Shown: in pieces, positions 14,523-24,207 of the stretch | Layout: every line of letters begins with the position of its first letter | Position numbering within the stretch: position 1 is the stretch's first letter | Assembly: GCF_014041995.1 (NCBI RefSeq) | Contig: NZ_CP059492.1 | Location: 124,001 to 188,000, forward strand | Length of the DNA: 64,000 nucleotides | From: Changpingibacter yushuensis | GTDB lineage: Bacteria > Actinomycetota > Actinomycetes > Actinomycetales > Actinomycetaceae | Reading direction: 5' to 3' | Made by a program: the position numbers and the translations under genes | Notes under the pieces: model-generated | What the model saw: the letters and a program-made list of their open reading frames with translations, nothing else | Databases searched by the model: none | Told to the model about the DNA's origin: nothing

Positions 14523-16925
14523 CTAGTTGGCATCAGCTTCCGCAGGGTTCTCGGCATCAGAGCGCAGAACCACATCGCGCAGCACCAGAGATACAAGTAG
14601 CGGAACAATCAAAATTGCGGCCATGCCAGGCAAAACTATCCCAGAGTCGTTCAACAGGAAGGCCAAAGCCATGCACACTGCCACGGAGATGAGCCCGGCG
14701 CGAAGCGCCGGCATGCGCTGAGTTAGCGGTGCGGTAGGTTCGCCTGGCCGCGGCCCAAGCCAACCCCATGTCCCGACCACCAGCATCCGAACACGGTTCC
14801 ACCAAGTGGGGCGCCACTTCTTATCGATAGCTGCGCCAGCGGCATCAACTGCGGGCACACTGCGTAACGCTTGGAGAAGGGCAAGTATCAATAGCAACAG
14901 CGCGGCCAGAACGACCCAGCGATGGGTTGAACCCACTAATAGCCGCAAATTGGTCTCAATCTTGCGGATCAGCACGTCCCACAGGTCGCCATCCACGATG
15001 GACTGAACGAACCGCCCAAGGTGAGTGCGTGCTTGCGCGGGCCGCATCCAGTCCGCCACCGCGATAGCAGCTGCTCCAACTACGGTCACTGCGCCAATTC
15101 CGAGAAGCCGAGGTACAGAGATTCTTACTTTGGCGATCAGGAAGATGAGGACCAGAAGCGCGGGTAAGTAGGAAAGCGCGCCGCCAAAATCCGCTCCTAA
15201 ACTAGGCATGGCATCGATGGCCGCAACGCAAAGCCCCAGAATCCCAACAACAGCAACTGCGCAGTACTTCTTGAGTGCAGTCTGCCCGCCATGATCGCGA
15301 ATCCACATCCCCAAGAATGCCAACGCCATGAGTGAACCGGCTCCAATGACGGCGTATGCCTCGTTCCCAACTCCATAGAAACGAGCGGCGGTGAGCAAAT
15401 TGAAGCCGATCGGTGAATCCGCCATGAATCGAGAACCCGTGGCAGTGTCGATGATGAGCGCAGTAGATGTTAGTGCCGAAATAAGCACAAGGGGTGCGGC
15501 TGGATGAATCCTTCGGATGTTCAATCCGATCACCGCGACTCCACCGGCCAGCAGCCAAGCCCCACCAATGAGTGCCACTCGCGGTGAGCCTGTATCCCAC
15601 CACCTGAGCATGTTCACCACCAAACTGGTCAGCGGCAACGATGCAATAGTCATGCCAAACCATGACCACCCCTTGGCCAGCCAAAGGTGGCTTTGGAGTC
15701 TCAGCCAGACGGGCTGGACAAGTAGCACCAACGAGATGAGGAAGAACCCGATTGAACTCCACGTCATGAACTGGAAGAACTGGCCGCGAAGTGCTCTCAT
15801 GTGGCCAGAATGCTCAGCTTGATCAGCGAGGCTGGTTAGCCGTTCCGTGAAACAGACGGAGTTGGGTTCGCACACCGAAGCACCTGTTCCCTCCACATCT
15901 GCGCTCCGAAGCACGCTGCCTTGCATGGTCGCGGGTGGGTCCACGCCGAGCCATGAGAGCAGGGTGGGCGCCAAGTCAGGAACCTGAATGACCCCCTCCT
16001 GCCTGACCGAGTCCGAAACGGCTAGTCCCGTGGAGATACCTGGCCGAGCCGAGTTGGAGGAGTTGGAATCGGAACCGATATCGCCCACCACCGCTAGCTG
16101 CATGGCCGAAGATGTTCCCACCGTCGTCAGAGATGCGACTACCACCCGTGTGCCACTGTGGAGCTGTTCTAGGATGGCCTCGATCCGTGCCGCATTGACG
16201 TAAGGCACGGTCATGCTTTTCAGAGATTGCTCGACTGGATCCGAGGAATAGGTATCTTTGTCCGCATCAACGACCGTCAGCTGGGAGCGCGTCGCTGATT
16301 CGGAGACGAGTGCGGCCAACGCGTCGTCGTCGGATGGTGCTGAAATGTATGTGTCCGGAACACTGCCATCGGAGTTGACCATGACGTATCCCGCGCCAGT
16401 TCCGATCGCTTGCGTAGTGACTCCGGATTCTCCGAGCACTCCAGCCAAGGTTCCGAGCGTAGCGCTCGTTGAAGCGTTGGAGATCGCCTCCTGATACACA
16501 GACCAGTTGCGTAGCCGTGTGTCTGCTGCCGCGGCAGGTTCCGGGCAATGAGCTACTGTGGCTTCACTTCCAGATTCCGGCACGATTGGATCGGTGGTAG
16601 CGGCGAGCGCCACCGACTGAGAGGAGATCTGGCGACCCGCCGAGATCGTCAACCACGAGTCAACCGGGCAGCTGCCGCCACGCGTGGCGAGTGGTACCAA
16701 ATTGGCCATGGTTCCATCGGCTGCAAGCCGTGCAAGGTTTGGAGTCCCTTCGGCACTGAATCGCGTCCACTCAAGCCCGCTCGTCATAATGACGACGACG
16801 GAGTCCGCACCCGCGTCTGATTGTTCTTGCGCATGTGCGGTGGGAGTGAAGGAAGTGCTTAGGAGTGCTGCCCACGTCACCAAGAGAGCGGCGCAGATAC
16901 TCAGGAGCCGCGAGAATCCGCTCAT
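14523..16925 (-). CDS. Large exported polytopic membrane protein, alkaline-phosphatase-superfamily-like ectodomain (paralog A)
   Basis: This 800-residue protein has a signal peptide (LLSICAALLVTWAALL, cleavage near AHA). An extracytoplasmic domain of about 370 residues follows, with VVVIMTSGLEWTRFSAEGTPNL, CPVDSWLTISAGR and VPDLAPTLLSWLGV. These blocks recall the alkaline phosphatase/sulfatase fold, though the metal-site residues are not obvious. Roughly ten membrane helices fill the C-terminal half (GADFGGALSYLPALL, THLGRFVQSIVDG, NDSGIVLPGMAAIL). AAGGAGG precedes the ATG. A second protein with the same plan lies at 21828-24128. The function is unknown; a cell-envelope role is likely. The gene follows the HAD gene on the same strand. 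Confidence 0.75.
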   Translation of the reverse strand: MSGFSRLLSICAALLVTWAALLSTSFTPTAHAQEQSDAGADSVVVIMTSGLEWTRFSAEGTPNLARLAADGTMANLVPLATRGGSCPVDSWLTISAGRQISSQSVALAATTDPIVPESGSEATVAHCPEPAAAADTRLRNWSVYQEAISNASTSATLGTLAGVLGESGVTTQAIGTGAGYVMVNSDGSVPDTYISAPSDDDALAALVSESATRSQLTVVDADKDTYSSDPVEQSLKSMTVPYVNAARIEAILEQLHSGTRVVVASLTTVGTSSAMQLAVVGDIGSDSNSSNSARPGISTGLAVSDSVRQEGVIQVPDLAPTLLSWLGVDPPATMQGSVLRSADVEGTGASVCEPNSVCFTERLTSLADQAEHSGHMRALRGQFFQFMTWSSIGFFLISLVLLVQPVWLRLQSHLWLAKGWSWFGMTIASLPLTSLVVNMLRWWDTGSPRVALIGGAWLLAGGVAVIGLNIRRIHPAAPLVLISALTSTALIIDTATGSRFMADSPIGFNLLTAARFYGVGNEAYAVIGAGSLMALAFLGMWIRDHGGQTALKKYCAVAVVGILGLCVAAIDAMPSLGADFGGALSYLPALLVLIFLIAKVRISVPRLLGIGAVTVVGAAAIAVADWMRPAQARTHLGRFVQSIVDGDLWDVLIRKIETNLRLLVGSTHRWVVLAALLLLILALLQALRSVPAVDAAGAAIDKKWRPTWWNRVRMLVVGTWGWLGPRPGEPTAPLTQRMPALRAGLISVAVCMALAFLLNDSGIVLPGMAAILIVPLLVSLVLRDVVLRSDAENPAEADAN

Positions 16926-16998
16926 CGATGTGGCACCTCCTTTGGTTGTCCCAAGTATAGAGGTGTGGTTAAGGAGCTACGCAGTGAAAGACTCATGC

Positions 16999-17907
16999 CT
17001 ACAGGAAGAACTCCAAGACATCTGCAAGGCCGTCATCCTGCACATTGGCTGTGGTGGCATCCGCTGCCGCTTGTACGTTGGCAGCAGATCCTCCCATCGC
17101 TATACCCAGTTTGGCCCATTTGAGCATCTCGATGTCGTTTCCGCCATCGCCCACCGCTAGGGTCGCAGTGCGATCGATACCGTATGCGGCACGAATATGG
17201 TCGAGTGCGGAGGCCTTTGACACACCATTTGGTGATACGTCCAGCCATGCCGACCACCCGACGGCGTATTCAACACCGTTAAGTCCGAGAGATTCGACCA
17301 CGCGCAGCAGCTCTTCTGAGGACATCTCGGGAGCGCGAACCGTCAAGCGGGTGGCCTCAGCTACTCCGAGCTCAGAAGCGGGAAGTACCACATTAGGTCC
17401 GGTCAACTCACCAGGAGGAAACTCTTTTGTGACACGGCGAGGGCCATCTAGTTCCTCGACGGCCAAGAGCGCGTTTGGAATAGCGCGATGGAGAAGATCG
17501 ATCTCCTTGCGTGGATCAAAGGTGTGGTAGTCCAGGATTCTGAAGGGCAGGCCAATGTTGACCGTACGCTCAGCTTCAGATCGCAGTTGGTAGGCGCGAT
17601 CGCTCCACGGTTCTCCCGGTACCTCAATGCCGCCAAGCCCAAGCGTGATCGCACCATTTGAGCAAACTGCCAAGCCGCTGGCAATCTGCAACTGTTCGAG
17701 CGCAACCTGCGTGCCGTAGATGCCTCGGCCAGTGGCCAGCGTGATTCGAGTTCCGGCTTCCACATGAGCGGCAACGGCACGCCCAACCCGTTCGGACAAC
17801 GACGTGTCGTAATGCAAGACCGTCCCGTCGATGTCGAGCGCAATGAAAAGATCGGGCCCGGCGGAAGGTAGGCCAGAGGAGGCTAGAGAATCAATGAGAC
17901 TCGGCAT
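16999..17907 (-). CDS. HAD-superfamily Cof-type phosphatase
   Basis: This 302-residue hydrolase has the HAD motifs: motif I ALDIDGTVL, motif II in RITLATGRG, a Cof-type C2 cap, and motif IV VGDGGNDIEMLKWA, followed by GIAMGGSAANVQAAAD. Cof-type enzymes dephosphorylate sugar phosphates or related metabolites in the cytoplasm; the substrate is unknown here. The ATG at 17907 is chosen because AAAGG lies just before it and the family motif starts soon after; the frame is open 17 codons further up. It lies downstream of serS, separated by a hairpin. Confidence 0.88.
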   Translation of the reverse strand: MPSLIDSLASSGLPSAGPDLFIALDIDGTVLHYDTSLSERVGRAVAAHVEAGTRITLATGRGIYGTQVALEQLQIASGLAVCSNGAITLGLGGIEVPGEPWSDRAYQLRSEAERTVNIGLPFRILDYHTFDPRKEIDLLHRAIPNALLAVEELDGPRRVTKEFPPGELTGPNVVLPASELGVAEATRLTVRAPEMSSEELLRVVESLGLNGVEYAVGWSAWLDVSPNGVSKASALDHIRAAYGIDRTATLAVGDGGNDIEMLKWAKLGIAMGGSAANVQAAADATTANVQDDGLADVLEFFL

Positions 17908-18002
17908 GGCCACCTTTCTTGGGCGCCCAATGGGTGCCCGGGAGTTGCAGAAGTGCATGCACCGAAGTTTGGTGCCTTCTTACACGTGTGAACTGGTGTG
18001 GA

Positions 18003-18041
18003 AGTGGGCGCCTTCTGTTGCGAGAACAGGAGGCGCCCACT
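18003..18041 (-). terminator. Hairpin after serS
   Basis: AGTGGGCGCC (18003-18012) pairs with GGCGCCCACT (18032-18041), with a further inner CTGTT/AACAG stem. It starts 16 bp past the serS stop and has no strong T-tract. Confidence 0.7.
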
Positions 18042-18056
18042 CCGCATCAAGGGAGA

Positions 18057-19328
18057 TCAGGCGATTGGATCGAAGTGATCGCGGCCGCCAAGGTACGGGC
18101 GCAAGGCCTCTGGAATGTAGAGGGAACCGTCAGCTTGCTGATGGTTCTCCAGAAGTGCAACAAGCCAGCGCGTTGTGGCCAGCGTGCCGTTCAGGGTTGC
18201 CACGTTGCGGTTCTCGCCCTCAAAGCGCTCGCGGATGTTAAGCCGACGAGCTTGATACGTGGTGCAGTTAGAGGTTGAGGTAACTTCCATGTAGCGGTTC
18301 TGAGTGGGTAGCCACGCCTCGCAATCAAACTTTTGCGCTGCCGAACTGCCCAGATCGCCGGCAGCTGTATTGATAACGCGGTAGGGGAGTTCAACCTTGT
18401 GGAGCATCTCCTCTTCCCACGCGAGCAACCGTTGGTGTTCCTCTACCGAATCTTCAGGCCTGCAGTAGGAGAACATTTCCACCTTGTTGAACTGGTGAAC
18501 GCGAATGATGCCACGGGTGTCCTTGCCGTAGGAACCGGCTTCGCGGCGGTAGCACGAGGACCAGCCAGCATAACGGCGTGGACCTTCGGAAAGATCGATG
18601 ATCTCATCTTTGTGGTAGCCGGCAAGAGCGACCTCAGACGTGCCCACGAGGTACTGGTCATCTGCTGGGAGGTAGTAGATCTCATCAGAATGTGCACCGA
18701 GGAAACCTGTGCCTGCCATGATGTCTGGATTCACGAGGGTGGGCGTGACCATCAGTGTAAAGCCATTTGCTTCGGCCTGATCTGCGGCCATTGTGAGGAG
18801 CGCAAGCTCAAGGCGAGCACCCACTCCCTTGAGGTAGTAGAACCGGGAGCCGGAGACCTTGGTGCCGCGACCCATATCGAGTGCACCGAGTGCTTCAGCT
18901 ACGTCCAAATGGTCTTTGGGTTCAAGGCCTTCGCTGGCCCAGTCACGAGCTTCGCCAACGTGGCGCAGGACAACGTAGTCATCTTCACCTCCGGCAGGAA
19001 CTCCATCAATAATGATGTTCTGGATAGCGCGATTCGCCTCATCATAAGCGGCTTCGGCCTCTGAAGCTTTGGCCTCAAGTTCCTTGACCTGTTCGGACAA
19101 CTCCTTGGCTTTGGCTAGGATCGAAGGGCGTTCCTCAGCAGACGCCTTACCGATTGACCGAGAGATCTCCTTCTGAGAGGCACGTGCGGACTCAAATGTT
19201 TGAAGTGCTGAGCGGCGTGCGTCGTCGGCGACCAGCAAGGTATCAACGGTCGAGACGTCATTGCCACGGCGGCGCTGGGATTCGCGCACTGCTTCAGGAT
19301 TCTCGCGGACAAAGCGGATATCAATCAT
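18057..19328 (-). CDS. serS: Seryl-tRNA synthetase
   Basis: This 423-residue class II synthetase charges tRNA-Ser (and tRNA-Sec) with serine. The N-terminal tRNA-binding coiled coil runs through [15 protein letters not shown] to [16 protein letters not shown]. The catalytic core shows motif 2 [20 protein letters not shown] and motif 3 [18 protein letters not shown]. The ATG at 19328 has GGAG five bases upstream and gives the family start [12 protein letters not shown]. Length is normal. It is the first gene of a minus-strand group with the HAD gene; the neighbourhood with pheA is common in actinobacteria (from memory). Confidence 0.97.
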   Translation of the reverse strand: MIDIRFVRENPEAVRESQRRRGNDVSTVDTLLVADDARRSALQTFESARASQKEISRSIGKASAEERPSILAKAKELSEQVKELEAKASEAEAAYDEANRAIQNIIIDGVPAGGEDDYVVLRHVGEARDWASEGLEPKDHLDVAEALGALDMGRGTKVSGSRFYYLKGVGARLELALLTMAADQAEANGFTLMVTPTLVNPDIMAGTGFLGAHSDEIYYLPADDQYLVGTSEVALAGYHKDEIIDLSEGPRRYAGWSSCYRREAGSYGKDTRGIIRVHQFNKVEMFSYCRPEDSVEEHQRLLAWEEEMLHKVELPYRVINTAAGDLGSSAAQKFDCEAWLPTQNRYMEVTSTSNCTTYQARRLNIRERFEGENRNVATLNGTLATTRWLVALLENHQQADGSLYIPEALRPYLGGRDHFDPIA

Positions 19329-19528
19329 GCACTCCAGTTTACGTGGAGAGTGCACTCTACGGGCAAACCGATTGCATGGTGCACATGACTTTGTGTGCTC
19401 GGCCAACATTTGGTCGCCTCCGGGTGCCCATCCTAGGTTCGGTCACGGCGATCTCAGCGAGCGTGCGCAGCACGCCCTTGTTCCGCCTGCACTAGGAATA
19501 TGTCTAACTGGCACCCTAGGCTATGTGC

Positions 19529-20668
19529 ATGGAGTGGACATCGTGGGTCGCCGTCATCGCACTGATTCTGGCAGCGGGAGCAGTGATTCTTCTGTTTCTC
19601 CTGCGAAAAGACTTAGAATCCCTGCGATTCCAAGTCGCAACGTTGCATACGGAACCCGCTGAGTCTGAGGAGAACGGCTCGCGTGAACCGGGTCCCGTAG
19701 TGGTGATCTACAATCCCTCGAAGTCTGCGGACTTTGATGAGATCAAAAGTATTCTCAATGAAACAGCGGCTGATGCCGGGCTTGCGCAACCCGTATGGAT
19801 TCCCACCACTGCTGAGGATTCGGGATATGGGCAAACCAAGCAGGCAATTGGTCACAACCCTTCAGTAGTGATTGCTGCGGGAGGTGACGGTACTGTTCGC
19901 CTTGTATCCGGTGCATTGGCTGGTACAGGCATCCCTATGGGTCTTATGCCACTCGGCACGGGAAACCTGCTTGCGCGTAACCTCGACCTTCCTATGGATT
20001 CGATTCGCAACCTCGCGTCCATCGCCGTGACCGGCCGTTCGCGCCGTATTGATATTGGGTGGATGAGTGCTCCCCAAGCCAGTGTTGAAGCTCGCAACGA
20101 ACTGGCAGATCTCGATGGTCACGCGACACTTTTTGAAGGTGAAGTGCCGTTTGTAGTGATTGCAGGAATGGGATTCGATGCCCAAGTCATGGACGATGCT
20201 GACGATAACCTCAAGCGTGTCATGGGATGGTCCGCCTATATAGTCTCAGGCATACGCCATCTCCACGGGGACCGGGTCAATGCCACCATCTCAACGGGAG
20301 ACGGCGCGAACTCGGTGGAAGTCGAAGCTCGGTCCATCATGTTCGCCAACTGCGGCACATTGACGGCCGGAATTGTGCTTGCCCCGGACGCTCGGATTGA
20401 TGATGGTTGGCTGGACATCGCGGTCCTTGACACCAAGGGAGGCATAGTGGGCTGGACAGACCTCGTCCGGCGTCTGGGGCTTCAACGATTCGGAGTGCAG
20501 GATAAGGTGTTTCCAGAAACGGCGAAGATCGATTTCCGGCGCACCCGTCAGGCGCAGGTTTCGGCTCGGGAACTCGAACTTATTCAGGCCGACGGCGACG
20601 CGCTAGGTTACGCCCGGGATGTTCGGGCACGCATCGACAAGGGCGCCTTGGTGGTTCGAGTCCCGTAG
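19529..20668 (+). CDS. Diacylglycerol/lipid kinase-family protein (YegS/DagK-like)
   Basis: This protein of about 379 residues has one N-terminal membrane helix (WVAVIALILAAGAVILLFLL), which anchors a cytoplasmic DAGK catalytic domain. The domain has VVIYNPSKS, the nucleotide loop AAGGDGTVRLVSGAL and PLGTGNLLARNL. Such enzymes phosphorylate diacylglycerol or related lipids with ATP, here probably recycling lipid from envelope synthesis. The ATG at 19529 is chosen because AGG lies eight bases before it; an ATG at 19523 is also in frame. It is divergent from serS and convergent with pheA. Confidence 0.87.
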   Translation: MEWTSWVAVIALILAAGAVILLFLLRKDLESLRFQVATLHTEPAESEENGSREPGPVVVIYNPSKSADFDEIKSILNETAADAGLAQPVWIPTTAEDSGYGQTKQAIGHNPSVVIAAGGDGTVRLVSGALAGTGIPMGLMPLGTGNLLARNLDLPMDSIRNLASIAVTGRSRRIDIGWMSAPQASVEARNELADLDGHATLFEGEVPFVVIAGMGFDAQVMDDADDNLKRVMGWSAYIVSGIRHLHGDRVNATISTGDGANSVEVEARSIMFANCGTLTAGIVLAPDARIDDGWLDIAVLDTKGGIVGWTDLVRRLGLQRFGVQDKVFPETAKIDFRRTRQAQVSARELELIQADGDALGYARDVRARIDKGALVVRVP

Positions 20669-20734
20669 GGAAGCACCTTCTGGCTTCTCCCAGTGCTCCA
20701 CTGGCACGCGGATGGTTGTAGAGTCCCGCAGGGA
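20658..20734. repeat. Near-identical 14-bp direct repeats between two convergent genes
   Basis: GAGTCCCGTAGGGA (20658-20671) overlaps the lipid kinase stop, and GAGTCCCGCAGGGA (20721-20734) precedes the pheA stop. Each copy can also fold weakly (TCCC..GGGA), so they may serve as termination signals for opposing transcripts. Confidence 0.5.
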
Positions 20735-20735
20735 G

Positions 20736-21683
20736 TCATCCCTCACTAATCAGGCTGTTGACCCATTTGCGTCCAGAAATGAAATCCGCATCAGATGTGC
20801 CGGGAAGCGGCCGAATCTTCTTTTCGTTGGCCGCTGGGTAGGACCCGAGGAATGTGACCGCGGGGCATACGCGATGCAATCCAACTAGCACTGCTTGCAT
20901 GCGTTCATCGAGCAAGTGGCCTTCGGCGTCGATCGAAAATGCGTAGCGTCCTAGGGAGTCTCCGAGGGGGCGGGATTCGATTCGGGACAAGTTGACGCCG
21001 CGAACAGAGAACTGTTCGAGCATGTCAAGCAGTGCGCCGGCTTCGTCGGAAGCCAACTGGACCATGAGTGTGGTCTTGTCTGCGCCGGTACGTTCAGGTT
21101 GCGGTCCAGGGAGAGAACACATGATGAAACGCGTAATGGCGTTTGGGTTATCAGCTACTTCGTCAGACAGAATGTTCAAGCCATATTCAATTGCTGTTGG
21201 AACAGGGCACAAGGCTGCGTCAAGTCCGGGATCGGCTTTGTCTGAGGCGAGGATTTGAGCTCCGGCTGCTGTTGACGTAGCAGGAACATGCACCGCATCA
21301 GTCAGGTTGGCTGCAATCCAACCGCGGCACTGTGCCCACGCGTGGGGATGCGTGCCGATGCGCCGCACATCCTCTATTTTCACGCCTGGGCGGGCAGCAA
21401 GTGCGAAGCGGATCGGGACGAGCATCTCTGCTTTGATCTCTAGCCTGCCACCGTGGGTAAGCGAGTCCAGCGTTGCATTTACGCCACCTTCCACTGAGTT
21501 CTCAATGGGGACAACCGCGTAGTCCACCTCACCCTTGCGCAGCATGCGAAGTGCGCTTGGAACGTCCACCGCAGGAATGAGGTTGGCATTGGCATCCGCG
21601 ACCTGTAGTGCAGCGGCGTTGCAGAAGGTTCCCCTTGGCCCGAGAAAGGAAAATCGTAGGCGACCTTCGGTAGTTTCGCTCAT
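20736..21683 (-). CDS. pheA: Prephenate dehydratase
   Basis: This 315-residue monofunctional enzyme converts prephenate to phenylpyruvate in phenylalanine synthesis. The catalytic part shows FLGPRGTFCNAAAL, PIENSVEGGVNATLDSL and NAITRFIM (the TRF motif). The C-terminal ACT regulatory domain has GVNLSRIESRPLGDSLGRY, the phenylalanine-binding ESRP element. The ATG at 21683 is preceded by AAAGGAGG at ideal spacing, which rules out the longer open frame that starts at 21779. Feedback inhibition by phenylalanine is expected from the ACT domain. There is no chorismate mutase domain. Confidence 0.95.
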   Translation of the reverse strand: MSETTEGRLRFSFLGPRGTFCNAAALQVADANANLIPAVDVPSALRMLRKGEVDYAVVPIENSVEGGVNATLDSLTHGGRLEIKAEMLVPIRFALAARPGVKIEDVRRIGTHPHAWAQCRGWIAANLTDAVHVPATSTAAGAQILASDKADPGLDAALCPVPTAIEYGLNILSDEVADNPNAITRFIMCSLPGPQPERTGADKTTLMVQLASDEAGALLDMLEQFSVRGVNLSRIESRPLGDSLGRYAFSIDAEGHLLDERMQAVLVGLHRVCPAVTFLGSYPAANEKKIRPLPGTSDADFISGRKWVNSLISEG

Positions 21684-21827
21684 GACAATCCTCCTTTCAC
21701 GTTGCGCCCCAGTGGCTGCAATGGCTCTACCATACCCGGATGCACGAGTACTGATAGGAGTGCGCCCGCCACATGACATTCAGCCGCCAAACACTTGATG
21801 CGGATCCGTGCGCGGTACGCTGATGGC

Positions 21828-24128
21828 ATGGTTCACGGCACGAGTCGACGAGGCGTATTCCGCTTCCTTGTTGCCTGCGCAATATCGTGCCTCATCTTCA
21901 TTAGCGTGCTGGCCGTTCCTGCGCGGGCAGCCACGGCCGTCCAAACAACGGAAGTCCAGAGTAAGGCGAGCCCACTGGTCGTCGTCGGCTTCTCCGGATT
22001 GGTGTGGGAGAACGTAACGGAGCAAACCACTCCAAACCTCTGGAAGTTCGCTGAAGGCGCTGGTGTGGCAAACGTGGTGGTGCGAACCGTCGGTGAGACT
22101 ACGTGCCCGGCTGCGGGATGGCTGACCATAGCGGCAGGGCAACGAGCGTTGGACACAGCCGATGGTTGCCGAACTCTTGCGAGCGTAGCTGGGGGAGGCG
22201 CGGCTGATTGGACAGAGCTCTCCGAGGCCAATCTGGCCAGTTCTTACGGTGCGCAGATCGGCCTGCTCGCGGATTCGTTGGAACAGAAGAACGCGGTGGC
22301 AATCGGTGCTGGGGCGGCATTGGCGCTGACCGATTCGAGTGGCGACGTCAGTGCCATGGCTGCCGAAATCCCGGACTTACCGGGATCGGAGAAAGGTACC
22401 GCCGCAGGCGCCGCGGATCCAGGCGTGACTGCCGCCGCGGATGCATACGCGCAGCTCGCTTCGGGGGCTGACGTGATCGTTGTTGACCTCGGATCGGTTC
22501 GCTATCCAGACGCGCAACTGACTTCAAGTCCAGCGGCAACAGCCGATCCGGGAGTACGTGAGAAGCTTCAATCGGCTTTCCGGTCAATCCCAGATACGCC
22601 CACCGAAGTTGACGATCAGGTGGCCGCACTCGATGCCCGTTTTGGTGCTCTGCTGGAGCAGATCACAACGAGCACGCCAGGCGCCTCAGTGATTGCCACG
22701 AGTGTGGGAGATTCTCAGAACCAGACGGCTGAACTCGGATACTTCGCCATGACATCACTAGGCGGTTCCGAAGAAGCTGAATCGGTCCTAGCTACATCCG
22801 ATGCCACTCGGCAACCTGGTTTGGTGCAGCTGACCGACGTCTTTCCGACCATCATGGCCGCACTCGACTCGGATTCGGCGGCTCTCGAGGACTCAGTAGG
22901 ATCTCACATCTACCAGACGTCCATCTCAGGATCGCGGCTCCCAGAACGCCTGGCAGATGACCAAGTGCGCTCCGACCTAGTCAGAGCCAACGTGGGGGTC
23001 TTCTACATCGGACTGATTGTCTTCTTTGTGCTAACAGTAGGGATGGGTATTGCGCGCATGCAGCGGGGTGGCGATCAGCGCCGCGACGCCACTCTGATCC
23101 AGCTCGCCACCTGGGTGGCGAGCATCCCAGTAGCCTCCCTTCTCATTAACCTCCTGCCATGGTGGCGTTCTGATTCACCGCGCGTGGCACTTTTTGGCGG
23201 AATCACGGCGATTGCAACGTTCATCGCCGCGATTGCACTCTTTCCCAAGTGGAAGGATAAGGTTCACGCTCCTCTGGCAGTAGTGGGTTCGATCAGCGCA
23301 CTGACGCTGTTATGTGATGTTGTGCTGGATAGCAGACTTGCGGCATACCCATTACAACTTGCTTCGCTCTTGGGAACTCAGCCGCAGGTGGGAGGCAGGT
23401 TTTATGGACTGAGTAACGCCACCTTTGCCGTCATGGCAGCGGGCCTTCTTCTTGCCACCGCATACGCGGCCGAACTCCTGAGGGCGCGTTGGGGTAAGAA
23501 CGTAGCCGCGGCGGTGGTAGTGGCTATTGCAGTGGTGGCGGTGATCATTGACGGAAGTGCCGGGCTCGGAGCTGATTTTGGTGGACCGCCCGCCCTCATT
23601 GTGGGGTTCGCGTTCCTGACCGTGTTAGCAATCAGTGCGACTCTTTCATGGCTGCGCGTGGTTGTGGTCCTCGGGGCCGCAGTGCTCGTGTCGTTTGGTT
23701 TCGCTGTGGCGGACTACCTTCGCCCGCCCGATCAGCGATCACATCTGGGCCGCTTCATCCAGACACTTCTTAACGGTGGTGGCATGGAGGTCATCACGCG
23801 AAAACTGAGCCAGTCCTTCTTTGGACTACCGTGGACTGCCGTAGCAATCTTCTTGGCAGTGCTGGTTGCCGTGGTGGTGCTGTTGCGGAATCTGCATGCG
23901 CGGGGCGCCTTTCGCACGCATCTTTCACCTAGGCTGTTGAGCCGCTCGTGGCGTGATGTGCCCGTGCTGAAGTCCAGCGTTGTTTCGCTGTGTGCCGCGC
24001 TCGCCGTGGGGTTTCTCATCAACGATTCTGGTGTGGTGGTTCCGTTCATCGGGTTCTGCGTTGCGGTACCGCTATGGTTGGTTACGATCCTTCGGCACGA
24101 CGACGAACTGGACCAAGAAACCGTCTAG
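21828..24128 (+). CDS. Large exported polytopic membrane protein (paralog B)
   Basis: This protein of about 766 residues shares the plan of the 14523-16925 product. It has a signal peptide (FLVACAISCLIFISVLAVPARA), an ectodomain with VVVGFSGLVWENVTEQTTPNL and CPAAGWLTIAAGQ, then about ten membrane helices with LGADFGGPPALIV, SHLGRFIQTLLNGG and NDSGVVVPFIG. The blocks align in order with paralog A. No metal-binding motif is obvious. The start is uncertain: the ATG at 21828 gives the best signal peptide, while the TTG at 21795 is also in frame; neither has a good ribosome site. The role is unknown, probably in the envelope. Confidence 0.72.
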   Translation: MVHGTSRRGVFRFLVACAISCLIFISVLAVPARAATAVQTTEVQSKASPLVVVGFSGLVWENVTEQTTPNLWKFAEGAGVANVVVRTVGETTCPAAGWLTIAAGQRALDTADGCRTLASVAGGGAADWTELSEANLASSYGAQIGLLADSLEQKNAVAIGAGAALALTDSSGDVSAMAAEIPDLPGSEKGTAAGAADPGVTAAADAYAQLASGADVIVVDLGSVRYPDAQLTSSPAATADPGVREKLQSAFRSIPDTPTEVDDQVAALDARFGALLEQITTSTPGASVIATSVGDSQNQTAELGYFAMTSLGGSEEAESVLATSDATRQPGLVQLTDVFPTIMAALDSDSAALEDSVGSHIYQTSISGSRLPERLADDQVRSDLVRANVGVFYIGLIVFFVLTVGMGIARMQRGGDQRRDATLIQLATWVASIPVASLLINLLPWWRSDSPRVALFGGITAIATFIAAIALFPKWKDKVHAPLAVVGSISALTLLCDVVLDSRLAAYPLQLASLLGTQPQVGGRFYGLSNATFAVMAAGLLLATAYAAELLRARWGKNVAAAVVVAIAVVAVIIDGSAGLGADFGGPPALIVGFAFLTVLAISATLSWLRVVVVLGAAVLVSFGFAVADYLRPPDQRSHLGRFIQTLLNGGGMEVITRKLSQSFFGLPWTAVAIFLAVLVAVVVLLRNLHARGAFRTHLSPRLLSRSWRDVPVLKSSVVSLCAALAVGFLINDSGVVVPFIGFCVAVPLWLVTILRHDDELDQETV

Positions 24129-24207
24129 ACCTCACGTTACGTAGACCTACAGTTGGGTCAGAGCTTGGAATCAGAGTGCGAGGTGTACCGAAGGGCAGTG
24201 CCGCAGA

